A stretch of DNA of 64,000 nt from Legionella nautarum (GTDB lineage: Bacteria; Pseudomonadota; Gammaproteobacteria; Legionellales; Legionellaceae). The notes beneath the pieces are model-generated. The model ran no database searches, was not told the DNA's origin, and saw only the letters and a list, made by a program, of their open reading frames with translations. Positions 56,230-64,000 of this stretch are shown here, in pieces (the stretch's first letter is position 1; each line of letters opens with the position of its first letter). The translations under genes were made by a program, and so were the position numbers. The DNA lies in the NCBI RefSeq assembly GCF_001467895.1, contig NZ_LNYO01000013.1, forward strand, positions 1,231,354-1,295,353, in the 5' to 3' direction.

Positions 56230-57582
56230 CTAACCTAAATTCGCCAATTTTTTGTCATAGGTTTTCATTAATCTATCTACTTCATTCCAATTTATCTCTT
56301 CAATGCACCTCACTTTTGTACAAATTTCGTTTAATAATTCAGTTTGCAAAACCCCGTGAGCCTTTGCTTTGGCATAAGGCGTGTTAGTAAACATGACTAA
56401 TACATGCTTAGAAACGTATCTTTCGGGATAACGATGCATGAGCTCCTGCTCAGTTTGTTTTTTTAAATTGAATTTTTCATCTTGTATATCTGATTGAATC
56501 TCATGATAGTTATCCATCGACATTTCAGCGACAGCATCAGTATTGAGCTTACGTGACTTATAAAATGCCGGAATCGCTTGTTGCCAATCATCATGATAAA
56601 GTTCCAAAAACTCATTCAAGATGCGGCAATCTTCAAAGGCACTATTCATTCCCTGTCCAAAAAAGGGCACCAAGCCATGCGCTGCATCACCAATGAGCAA
56701 GCAAGAATCTTCAAAATACCAGGGGGAGCACTTAACAGTACTTAAATGCCCCATCGGATGTTCAGTGAACTCTTGAATTAAATTCGGCATCGCGTGATAA
56801 GCATCGGTGAATTTGTCTTTAAAAAAGGCATGGATACTATCTTCGTCCTCAAGTTCTGCAAAACTGTTTTTACCTTCTTTAGGTAAAAACAGCGAGCCTG
56901 TGATTGACTGATCGCGATTAGGGTTACCCAATAACATAAATGAATCTCTTGGCCAAAGATGCAGATGTTCAGGTACAAAACCTTGCGTGTGGTTTTTAGA
57001 GATAGATAACTCTTTATAACCATGCGGGAGAAACTCACGCCTAGCATCAATTAATTGCTCTGTGACAAGGGTTTCACGCACAATTGAGGCAGCACCATCC
57101 GCGCCTATCAAAAACTGATAGGCCTTGCTTACAGGGTTGCCATCCTTGTCTTCTAAATTGATTAGTTTGTTATGCACGTCAACACCTACAAGTTTCATAT
57201 TAAAGTGCAAGCGTATTCCCGGCTCCATTTCCGCTTTATTCAGTAGTAACTCATTGAGTTCACTACGTAAAATCGCATTAATATATTCATCCTTATGACG
57301 CCCAAATGCTTGATATTTTATTTCACCATTTTGCAAGTGAATTGCTCTAGCCCGCATGGGGACTATGAGGTCGTTCACTTCTCGCATCAAATCCACGCCT
57401 GCTAAGCCCGTCATTCCACGACAAGACAAAGCGAGGTTAATGGAGCGTCCTTGATTGATCTCCTTAATTCTCATATCAGGCCTAGCTTCAAATAGCTCCA
57501 CCTGGTAGCCACGCCTAGCCATGTAGAGCGATACCAAAGCCCCTGCTAAACCAGAACCAATAATGGTTACAGTTCTCATCAT
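56230..57582 (-). CDS. kmo: kynurenine 3-monooxygenase
   Basis: FAD- and NADPH-dependent aromatic hydroxylase that turns L-kynurenine into 3-hydroxykynurenine. The FAD site is IIGSGLAGALVSLYMARRGY at the N-terminus, QGRSINLALSCRGMTGLAG is a KMO-typical block, and LLIGDAAHGLVPFFGQGMNS is the second FAD motif. GRHKDEYINAILRSELNELL fits the substrate region. 450 aa agrees with bacterial and eukaryotic KMO. ATG doublet at 57582. No kynureninase or tryptophan dioxygenase gene lies nearby, so its product may feed the two oxidoreductases downstream. Confidence 0.94.
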   Translation of the reverse strand: MMRTVTIIGSGLAGALVSLYMARRGYQVELFEARPDMRIKEINQGRSINLALSCRGMTGLAGVDLMREVNDLIVPMRARAIHLQNGEIKYQAFGRHKDEYINAILRSELNELLLNKAEMEPGIRLHFNMKLVGVDVHNKLINLEDKDGNPVSKAYQFLIGADGAASIVRETLVTEQLIDARREFLPHGYKELSISKNHTQGFVPEHLHLWPRDSFMLLGNPNRDQSITGSLFLPKEGKNSFAELEDEDSIHAFFKDKFTDAYHAMPNLIQEFTEHPMGHLSTVKCSPWYFEDSCLLIGDAAHGLVPFFGQGMNSAFEDCRILNEFLELYHDDWQQAIPAFYKSRKLNTDAVAEMSMDNYHEIQSDIQDEKFNLKKQTEQELMHRYPERYVSKHVLVMFTNTPYAKAKAHGVLQTELLNEICTKVRCIEEINWNEVDRLMKTYDKKLANLG

Positions 57583-57838
57583 TTTCTCCCTTGCCTTTCA
57601 TCTCGACCAATCTAAAAAGTGCGAGCACTAACATAGTTTGTTTAAGATGAGCTATCCCTAAAATTTTTTACTGGCAATTAGTTGGGTTAAGTCTTTTTAG
57701 TCACAAACCACCTATTTAATAAACATTCTTATAATACCCTCAGCATAAATCGTACCTGTCTGCGAAATTTCCTTAATTAAGTTGACAATGTAGATGGGGA
57801 AAATTTATGTTAGAAGCTTACTGACAAGGAGGATTATG

Positions 57839-58258
57839 ATGGGCGTGCTTTATTCAACTAAAGTTTTTATCTCTGGAGGTCGTGAAGGTCATGCTAAATC
57901 GGCTGATGGGATCTTAGATCTTAAGTTGGCTCCACCAAAAGAGCTTGGAGGCCAAGGCGGTGCAACTAACCCCGAGCAGCTTTTTGCTACTGGTTATGGG
58001 GCTTGTTTCGAGAGTGCGCTTCGTCTTGTTGCTAGAAATAAAAAAATTCCTATCACTGGATCATCTGTTATTTCAACCGTTACTCTTAATTCAACGGATG
58101 AAAAAGGTTTTTTTCTTTCTGTTGTCTTAGAAGTCGAAGTGGAGGGTGTCGATCAGCAGACTGCTCAAGAATTAGTTGATACTGCTCACACTGTTTGCCC
58201 TTATTCGAAAGCAATACATGGAAATGTGGAAGTAAAATTGGTTGCGAAGGCTAAATAA
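57839..58258 (+). CDS. ohr: organic hydroperoxide resistance protein, Ohr/OsmC family
   Basis: Thiol peroxidase that reduces organic hydroperoxides in the cytosol. The two redox cysteines are in GACFESALRLVARN and HTVCPYSKAIHGNVE, and GGATNPEQLFATGYGACFES is the Ohr-type block. 139 aa is normal. The ATG at 57839 is chosen: AAGGAGG lies 6 nt upstream (an adjacent ATG at 57836 is too close). No OhrR-type regulator gene is adjacent. A GC-rich hairpin with a T run follows. Confidence 0.95.
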   Translation: MGVLYSTKVFISGGREGHAKSADGILDLKLAPPKELGGQGGATNPEQLFATGYGACFESALRLVARNKKIPITGSSVISTVTLNSTDEKGFFLSVVLEVEVEGVDQQTAQELVDTAHTVCPYSKAIHGNVEVKLVAKAK

Positions 58259-58265
58259 CTCCCCC

Positions 58266-58404
58266 CTGCGTACCGCGGTTTGTCCGGCGTTGTTGCAAAC
58301 TCTACTCTCGTCTCTATCTACCGCGGCTTGTCCGCGGTAGATAGGCGATCTTTTTTCATATTGAGATCTCTGGATCCCGCGGACAAGTTGCGGGACGTAG
58401 GGAG
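58266..58404. repeat. cluster of three GC-rich palindromes; middle one terminator-like
   Basis: Three copies of the CCGCGG-CTTGTCCGCGG type: TACCGCGGTTTGTCCGGCG (from 58271), TATCTACCGCGG (58315-58326) paired with CCGCGGTAGATA (58332-58343), and CCCGCGGACAAGTTGCGGG (from 58376). The middle hairpin has a 12-bp perfect stem followed by GGCGATCTTTTTT, which would end ohr transcription. The same core occurs between flgJ and flgK. Confidence 0.65.
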
Positions 58405-58469
58405 AAAATTATAGTTATAGTCACGGGAGGTAGGGATAGAGTCCGTTTAAGGAGCTCATAGAATCCTTA

Positions 58470-60782
58470 CTAGCTCGAACCAGCAGCGGGAAAATTAAGC
58501 AAATAATCCTTTAACTCATCAGGTACATTCGGGGGTTTAAAGTAATAGCCCTGAGCGAAGTCGCAGCCGTGAGCAATGATAAAATCTTTTTGTAATTCAG
58601 TTTCAACCCCTTCTGCCAACACTTCTAGATTTAAGCTATGGCCTAGATTAATAATTGCACGCGCGATGGCTGCATCATTTTCTTTGTTGACTAATTCATT
58701 AATGAAAGAGCGATCAATTTTCAATTTATCAACGGGGAACTGTTTTAAATAAGACAAACTCGAATAACCTGTACCAAAATCATCGATTACTAATTTGATA
58801 CCCATGTCTTTTAATTTATACATGGTTTCAACGGCATGATCCAAATCGTCTACCAGCAAACTCTCTGTTAGTTCTAATTCTAAAAATTTCGCCGCTAAGC
58901 CTGAGTTTTTTAATACGGCTGCAATCACTTCTGGAAGATCAGTTTGTCGGAATTGTCGACCTGAAATATTGACAGAAATACTTAAGTCTTTATAACCTTC
59001 ATTATGCCAGCGCATTGCTTGAGCACAGGCTTGTTCTAACACCCATTTACCGATGCTTATAATTAATCCATTTTCCTCTGCCATACCAATGAATTCCATG
59101 GGCGATACTTGGCCTAATAAATGACTATTCCATCTTATTAAAGCCTCAAAACCAAGGATACGATTTTTCTTTAAATCAATAAGTGGCTGATAAACAAGAT
59201 AAAATTCATTTTTCTTTTGTGCGTCACGCAAGGCGTTATCCAATTGCATATGGTTGATAACGCGTCGATTCATTTCTTGTTCGAAAACACGATAATTATT
59301 ACGGCCGCTATCTTTTGCGTGATACATCGATAAGTCAGCGCTCTTCATCAATGATTCATAATCAAGACCATCTTTGGGGTAAAAACTAATACCAATACTT
59401 CCGGTAATTTTTAAACTATGTTGATCGACCTGAAATGGCTTTTCAATGAGATGCAAAATCTCCTGAGCCATCTGTTGAGCCTGTTGTTCGCTATTTAATT
59501 CAGGTAGAAGAATAACAAACTCATCACCACCAAGCCTTGCTACCGTATCAAAATCATTGGTAGCAATCAGTAGACGATTCGAAACCGCTTGCAATAACTT
59601 ATCACCGATACTGTGGCCTAGGGTATCATTGGTCATTTTAAAACGGTCTAAATCCAAGAAAAGGAAAGCAAGAAGTGTATTTTTTTTCTTCGCTTGTAAA
59701 ATCGCCTGCTCCACCCTATCCATAAGCAAAACACGATTAGGGAGCTCGGTTAGTGAATCATGCGTGGCTTGGCGAACGAGTTGCTTCTCCATTTCCCGTC
59801 GCTGCGTAATGTCGTTAATAATACAAACATAATGCCTGACCTTATTAAAGGAATCGCTAACTGGCGCTACGCTAAGTTCGCACCAGAACAGTTCTCCATT
59901 GCGTCTAAAGCTTTCAATCTCCACTGTTTCTTCGCGTTGTTCTCTAATGGCTAACAAAATACGTTTTTGGTTCACTTGGTCAGTCTTAGAACCTTGCAAA
60001 TGTGCTAAGTTTTGGCCAATTGCATGTTTCTCAGTGTACCCCGTTATTCGCTCAAACGCTTTATTCACATAGATAATAGGTTGATGGGGTTTGGTAATAT
60101 CAATGATTGCTACACCATGAGTGCTTGCTTCGATCGCTCTTTCACGGATACGCAGTGCATCTTCTGACATCAAACGACTTGTAACATCGCGAAAACTGTA
60201 AACGCGACCTACAATTTCATTGCCAACTCGCTGAGGTTGCGTATATCGCTCAAAAATGCGGCCATCTTTAAAATGAAGTAAAGGCAATTCACCCTGCCAA
60301 TCGGGATTTTCGTAAAGGTATTGCACATCAGAAATAACAGCGGCCGGATTACTCAATTGTTCTAAAATATATTCAAAACCAATACTTTCTGTACCGGATT
60401 CAAGCATGTGAGAGGGAATGCGCCACATTTCGACAAATTTTTGATTCCAATCAACAACCTGTCCTTTCCCGTTGACCATCATTATTCCATCCGCAGTAGA
60501 CTCTAGGGTCGCGCGCAACAGCGATAATGATTTCTCCATCTCAATATTTTTTTCAAGAATGTCACTTTCTATCTTAATATTTTCAGAAAGAGGGGAGTTG
60601 TTCAAACGCTGAAATTCAGGCTGATTGTGGTACCATTTTTCGAGCAATGAAGATAACTCAGGTGTAAAGGAGATAATTCCTAATTCTTCGCAAACGTTGG
60701 TTATTGAAGGCTCCTTGCCACGTTTTTTTACAGATTCGGCTGCGGAGGCAACTTTTTCGTAATCAATTTCTTGCCTACTCAT
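58470..60782 (-). CDS. PAS-PAS-GGDEF-EAL c-di-GMP enzyme with KfrA-like N-terminus
   Basis: A 770-aa cyclic-di-GMP protein. Residues 3-55 (YEKVASAAESVKKRGKEPSI then TNVCEELGI) look like the KfrA N-terminal DNA-binding domain, unusual in this class. PAS domains follow at ~90-200 (ESTADGIMMVNGKGQVVDWN) and ~215-325 (GVAIIDITKPHQPIIYVNKA). The cyclase domain holds an intact GGDEF (RLGGDEFVILL) with no RxxD inhibitory site. The phosphodiesterase domain has FEALIRW, TESLLVDD and IDDFGTGYSSLSYLKQFPVD, so both activities are possible. No membrane segments. The ATG at 60782 has GAGGG 5-6 nt before it; a longer frame starts at 60818. Confidence 0.92.
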   Translation of the reverse strand: MSRQEIDYEKVASAAESVKKRGKEPSITNVCEELGIISFTPELSSLLEKWYHNQPEFQRLNNSPLSENIKIESDILEKNIEMEKSLSLLRATLESTADGIMMVNGKGQVVDWNQKFVEMWRIPSHMLESGTESIGFEYILEQLSNPAAVISDVQYLYENPDWQGELPLLHFKDGRIFERYTQPQRVGNEIVGRVYSFRDVTSRLMSEDALRIRERAIEASTHGVAIIDITKPHQPIIYVNKAFERITGYTEKHAIGQNLAHLQGSKTDQVNQKRILLAIREQREETVEIESFRRNGELFWCELSVAPVSDSFNKVRHYVCIINDITQRREMEKQLVRQATHDSLTELPNRVLLMDRVEQAILQAKKKNTLLAFLFLDLDRFKMTNDTLGHSIGDKLLQAVSNRLLIATNDFDTVARLGGDEFVILLPELNSEQQAQQMAQEILHLIEKPFQVDQHSLKITGSIGISFYPKDGLDYESLMKSADLSMYHAKDSGRNNYRVFEQEMNRRVINHMQLDNALRDAQKKNEFYLVYQPLIDLKKNRILGFEALIRWNSHLLGQVSPMEFIGMAEENGLIISIGKWVLEQACAQAMRWHNEGYKDLSISVNISGRQFRQTDLPEVIAAVLKNSGLAAKFLELELTESLLVDDLDHAVETMYKLKDMGIKLVIDDFGTGYSSLSYLKQFPVDKLKIDRSFINELVNKENDAAIARAIINLGHSLNLEVLAEGVETELQKDFIIAHGCDFAQGYYFKPPNVPDELKDYLLNFPAAGSS

Positions 60783-60920
60783 TGGTCCCTCACTAAAATT
60801 GACTTCCATATGAAGCAATTTATTTTTTTTAACAACTTATGCATCTAAGACTCATTAAGATTATTATATACTGCTCCTACGATTTTTGCCTGGGAGGCTT
60901 TTTAAATAAGGAACGCGACA

Positions 60921-62072
60921 ATGGACAAAACTCACTTTAATACTAGAGCAATTCACGCAGGGCAACAACCGGATCCAAGTACTGGCGCGGTTATGACACC
61001 TATCTATGCAACCTCTACTTACCGTCAATCAGCACCAGGGGTGCATCAAGGTTATGAGTATTCACGAACCCATAACCCCACTCGCTCTGCCTACGAAGGC
61101 TGTATAGCAAGCCTTGAATCAGGGCTGCGGGGCTTTGCCTTTGCTTCTGGAATGGCAGCAATCAATACCGTTATCGACCTACTTGATGCAGGTGACCATG
61201 TCATTGCTACGGATGACTTATACGGCGGTAGTTTTAGATTATTTGATAAGGTTAAAACAAGAACATCAAATCTCTCTTTTTCTTTCGTCGATATGACTGA
61301 TATTCGTAATATCGAAGCGGCAATTACGCCTAAAACTCGCCTGTTATGGGTTGAAACACCTTCAAATCCAATGTTAAAACTCGCTAACTTACGTGAAATT
61401 GCTGCACTAGCGAAACGTCATAAATTACTTAGCGTTGCAGATAATACCTTTGCCACACCTTGGATTCAACGGCCTTTGGAGTTGGGCTTTGATCTTGTTT
61501 TACATTCTGCCACTAAATATTTAAATGGTCACTCGGATGTGATTAGCGGGGTAGTAGTCGTTGGCGACAGACCGGAATTAGCCGAAAAATTAGCTTTCCT
61601 ACACAATTCCTGTGGAGGTATCGCGGGTCCTTTCGACAGTTTTATGGTGCTTCGCAGTTTGAAAACGCTTCCTCTACGTATGCAACGGCATTGTGAAAAT
61701 GCAGAACAATTAGCAAGTTGGTTAGAAAAACATCCTAAAGTTGCAAAAGTTATCTATCCTGGGCTTGCCAGTCATTCACAACATCAACTTGCCAAAGAAC
61801 AAATGCAGGCTTTTGGCGGCATGATATCAATAACCATCAAAGGTGATTTGGCCGATACAACTCGCTTTTTATCTCGTTGTGAATTATTCACGCTCGCAGA
61901 AAGTTTAGGTGGTGTTGAAAGTCTCATTGAGCATCCCGCGATAATGACTCACGCTTCTATCCCTGCAGAAACACGTAGAGAACTTGGAATTGAGGACGGT
62001 TTTGTCAGGCTATCAGTGGGAATCGAGCATATCGATGATCTGATTGCTGATTTAAATTACGCTTTAGACTAG
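60921..62072 (+). CDS. transsulfuration PLP enzyme (cystathionine gamma-synthase/lyase)
   Basis: A 383-aa Cys/Met-metabolism PLP enzyme. The PLP lysine is in VLHSATKYLNGHSDV; YEYSRTHNPTRSAYEGCIAS and GFAFASGMAAINTVIDLL are family blocks; ETPSNPMLKL and ADNTFATP bind the cofactor. It makes or breaks cystathionine, linking cysteine and methionine; synthase and lyase cannot be separated by eye. ESLGGVESLIEHPAIMTHAS is the C-terminal signature. AAGGAA site upstream. The acyltransferase gene starts 17 bp downstream and may be co-transcribed. Confidence 0.93.
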   Translation: MDKTHFNTRAIHAGQQPDPSTGAVMTPIYATSTYRQSAPGVHQGYEYSRTHNPTRSAYEGCIASLESGLRGFAFASGMAAINTVIDLLDAGDHVIATDDLYGGSFRLFDKVKTRTSNLSFSFVDMTDIRNIEAAITPKTRLLWVETPSNPMLKLANLREIAALAKRHKLLSVADNTFATPWIQRPLELGFDLVLHSATKYLNGHSDVISGVVVVGDRPELAEKLAFLHNSCGGIAGPFDSFMVLRSLKTLPLRMQRHCENAEQLASWLEKHPKVAKVIYPGLASHSQHQLAKEQMQAFGGMISITIKGDLADTTRFLSRCELFTLAESLGGVESLIEHPAIMTHASIPAETRRELGIEDGFVRLSVGIEHIDDLIADLNYALD

Positions 62073-62089
62073 CCATCAGGAGTTAATCT

Positions 62090-62983
62090 ATGCCCAAAGA
62101 AAGAAAATCAGGGGGCCAACTACATGGTTTGGCCGCATTAATGTTTTTAATCACAGTCACTACTCTCTGTTTTATTCCAATTCTTTTTATTGGATTATTA
62201 AAATTATTTCCCCATCGACGTTGGCAAGCCGGTTGTACCCGGCTCGTTGACACCATAGCGACTATCTGGTGCGATTCGAATAATGCTTATATTGGACGAG
62301 CCCAAAAAATCAAATGGCAGGTGAGTGGTTTAGATAATTTAAATCGTAAAGACTGGTATTTAGTGATTGCTAACCACCAAAGCTGGTTGGATATTGTTGT
62401 TTTGCAGCGACTTTTTAATCGAAAAATACCAACACTGAAATTTTTCATTAAAGATCAACTAAAATGGATTCCATTATTAGGTTTCTCTTGGTGGGCTATG
62501 GGCTGTCCTTTTATGAAGCGTTACTCGAAAGACTATCTAGTAAGAAAACCACATAAAAAAGGCAAAGATTTAAAGGCCACACGTAAAGCCATTGAACGCT
62601 TTAAACATTCCCCTGCGACAATCATGAGTTTTGTTGAAGGCACCCGCTATAGCCAGCAAAAAAACCAACAACAAAAATCCCCCTATCAACATTTACTCAA
62701 ACCCAAAGCGGGAGGCATTAGTTTTGTTATCTCTGCCATGGGGCAGCAATTTAATAGTTTACTCGACGTCACTATTATTTACTCGGGAAAACAACATTCA
62801 CTCTGGGATTTCCTTTGTCGTAGAATCGAGTCCATTAAAATACATATTCGCCAATTACCCATCCCCTCTCAATTTGCACATTCTAATTTAGTCGAAGATG
62901 ATGAAACCCAGTTGGAATTTAGGAATTGGTTAAATGATAATTGGCTTGAAAAAGATAATTTGATCGCTAATTTGAAGGGTTAG
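62090..62983 (+). CDS. lysophospholipid acyltransferase (LPLAT), YihG-like
   Basis: A 297-aa membrane acyltransferase. The HX4D catalytic motif is NHQSWLDIVVLQ, with the EGTR substrate motif in FVEGTRYS and a third block, KAGGISFVISAMGQQF. One N-terminal membrane helix (ALMFLITVTTLCFIPILFIG). It would acylate a lysophospholipid or similar acceptor at the inner membrane, as YihG/BAT-type enzymes do. Good AGGAG site. Follows the transsulfuration gene by 17 bp. Confidence 0.9.
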   Translation: MPKERKSGGQLHGLAALMFLITVTTLCFIPILFIGLLKLFPHRRWQAGCTRLVDTIATIWCDSNNAYIGRAQKIKWQVSGLDNLNRKDWYLVIANHQSWLDIVVLQRLFNRKIPTLKFFIKDQLKWIPLLGFSWWAMGCPFMKRYSKDYLVRKPHKKGKDLKATRKAIERFKHSPATIMSFVEGTRYSQQKNQQQKSPYQHLLKPKAGGISFVISAMGQQFNSLLDVTIIYSGKQHSLWDFLCRRIESIKIHIRQLPIPSQFAHSNLVEDDETQLEFRNWLNDNWLEKDNLIANLKG

Positions 62984-63049
62984 TGTTAAAAGACCATAGG
63001 TCGAGCCAAGGCTCAACCAATGGTACACAAGAGCAAAGGGGGTGACGAC

Positions 63050-64000
63050 CTAGACGATCGCTCCTTCCAATTTCGGTGTATCCAGCGAAATACAAGCATT
63101 CACTAACTCTTCCACATTGTGAATTGCATGGTCTATCCCTAGCGCTGTTGCTAACGCAACACCATATTTATCGATATATTCTTGAAGAGAATCTCCTAAA
63201 GATCCTTGCTGCAAGGCACCCAAAGCTCGAGATCCTGGCTGCAAAGCTATTTTTGCGCCTTCAAATGATTCATTATCTTGTCGAAGAAGAAGATTGATTA
63301 AATTTCTTGCCCCATCCATTTTATCGTCGCGATTATATTGAAATTTTTCAAAGATAGAGAATCCGTAGATAAACTCTCTTTTTGCTCGCTTTTCTTTATA
63401 TTCATGGGCAATCCAAATCAGTGTATTAATAGGGTCACGTTGATTCAGAAAATCTATCAGCTCATCAATCGAATTGAATTTCTTATCAGCAGCTAAAGCG
63501 ACTTGGAGTTGGTCACCATATTGTTCAAGGTATTGCTCAAGCTTATCAGCAAGCCGACCATCATTAAGTGCGCCGCGATCTTCCTCTGAAATATATCGAT
63601 TAGTCTCTAGTAAGCCATTAATAAAATTGCTAGCAGCGGCTAATTTACCTTTCTGTGTGTATTGGAAAAAGCTAAACCAAATTTCCGATTCGCCTGCACG
63701 TTGGCGCTTATAGTCTTCTACCGCTTTCTTAAGCAATGCAATAGGATTTTCTAACTCGTTGTCATCGGTATTATTATTGATCTCTTGTTCTTCTTCCTCT
63801 TGCTCCAGAAGCTTGAGTTCCTCTTTTCTCTGTTTATCTAAGTGCTTGCGCTCTTCTTTCTCTTTACGCCTTTCATCTTTCAAGCGTTGACGCTCTGCTT
63901 CTTTGCTTTCTTCTTTTTCCTTGCGTTTTTCATCTTTCAAACGCTGACGCTCTTGCTCCTGACGCTTGCGTTCCTCTTCCTGACGCTCTTCATCTTCCAA
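63050..64000 (-). CDS. coiled-coil protein with tandem C-terminal domains (partial), effector candidate
   Basis: The 5' end lies beyond the window. The visible 316 codons open with ~75 residues of Glu/Lys/Arg-rich coiled coil built from repeats (RQRLKDERRKEKEE type). Then come two similar ~95-residue domains: one from IALLKKAVEDYKRQRAGESE (with LEQYLEQYGDQLQVALAAD) and one from LIWIAHEYKEKRAKREFIYG (with LQEYIDKYGVALATALGID). Both have the pattern YK..Ra...F..F..fqy.r..K...A.n.In.LL and a closing L..yl..YG..l..AL. It resembles small repeat domains of Legionella effectors such as RavJ-type C-termini (tentative). The stop at 63050 is real. Confidence 0.62.
   Translation of the reverse strand: MEDEERQEEERKRQEQERQRLKDEKRKEKEESKEAERQRLKDERRKEKEERKHLDKQRKEELKLLEQEEEEQEINNNTDDNELENPIALLKKAVEDYKRQRAGESEIWFSFFQYTQKGKLAAASNFINGLLETNRYISEEDRGALNDGRLADKLEQYLEQYGDQLQVALAADKKFNSIDELIDFLNQRDPINTLIWIAHEYKEKRAKREFIYGFSIFEKFQYNRDDKMDGARNLINLLLRQDNESFEGAKIALQPGSRALGALQQGSLGDSLQEYIDKYGVALATALGIDHAIHNVEELVNACISLDTPKLEGAIV

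Noticed and set aside
1..64000. CRISPR array
   Set aside because: No regularly spaced short direct repeats seen; the repeats found are dispersed palindromes and tandem units inside them.

Overview
The window looks like a chromosomal piece of a Legionella species, probably not L. pneumophila. It is AT-rich and carries a complete flgB-L operon behind a sigma-54 promoter, a stand-alone lspC type II secretion gene, and several proteins of the eukaryotic-like kind typical of Dot/Icm effectors (F-box, mitochondrial-carrier-like, HAD-like, long coiled coil). The genus call is inference from gene content; no rRNA or complete tRNA is present.

The left part (about 1-24.8 kb) is accessory and strongly decayed. 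It opens with a tyrosine integrase, a DUF1016/YhcG nuclease broken by frameshifts, and a 3' tRNA fragment that looks like an integration junction. An amidase, an NTF2-like protein, an IS66 scrap, three small genes and a homocysteine methyltransferase tail follow. Next comes a nonribosomal peptide region: a decayed A-PCP remnant and then one intact protein of 1418 aa with the order formyltransferase, half condensation-like segment, adenylation, carrier and thioesterase. Behind it are a hybrid histidine kinase pseudogene, an ABC exporter and a GNAT acetyltransferase, so a small biosynthesis/export locus is possible. From 15.4 to 24.8 kb lies a run of effector-like genes: a GNAT-like protein, an SLC25 mitochondrial-carrier-like protein, an F-box/pentapeptide-repeat protein, a small unknown, and an F-box protein fused to a PP2C-like domain that lacks catalytic aspartates.

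The middle (24.9-36.8 kb) is an SLC13/ArsB-type permease followed by flgL-K-J-I-H-G-F-E-D-C-B, all on the minus strand. A near-perfect -24/-12 promoter sits in the intergenic region shared with the divergent hemF.

The right part (36.8-64 kb) is mostly housekeeping: hemF, an LplT-like MFS, a HAD-like effector candidate, an SDR, a cold shock protein, pyrE, a DegP-like protease, AsmA, mutY, an MFS exporter, a CaCA antiporter, lspC with a Sel1-repeat gene, and a methyltransferase. A kmo / diiron-oxygenase-like / FAD-oxidase gene set, ohr, a PAS-GGDEF-EAL protein, a transsulfuration enzyme and an acyltransferase follow, and the window ends inside a coiled-coil protein with two tandem copies of a domain. 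Three full or partial copies of a MITE-like repeat with 20-bp terminal inverted repeats (37.8, 48.7, 53.6 kb), plus one truncated copy, are scattered here. A second family of short GC-rich palindromes is also present.
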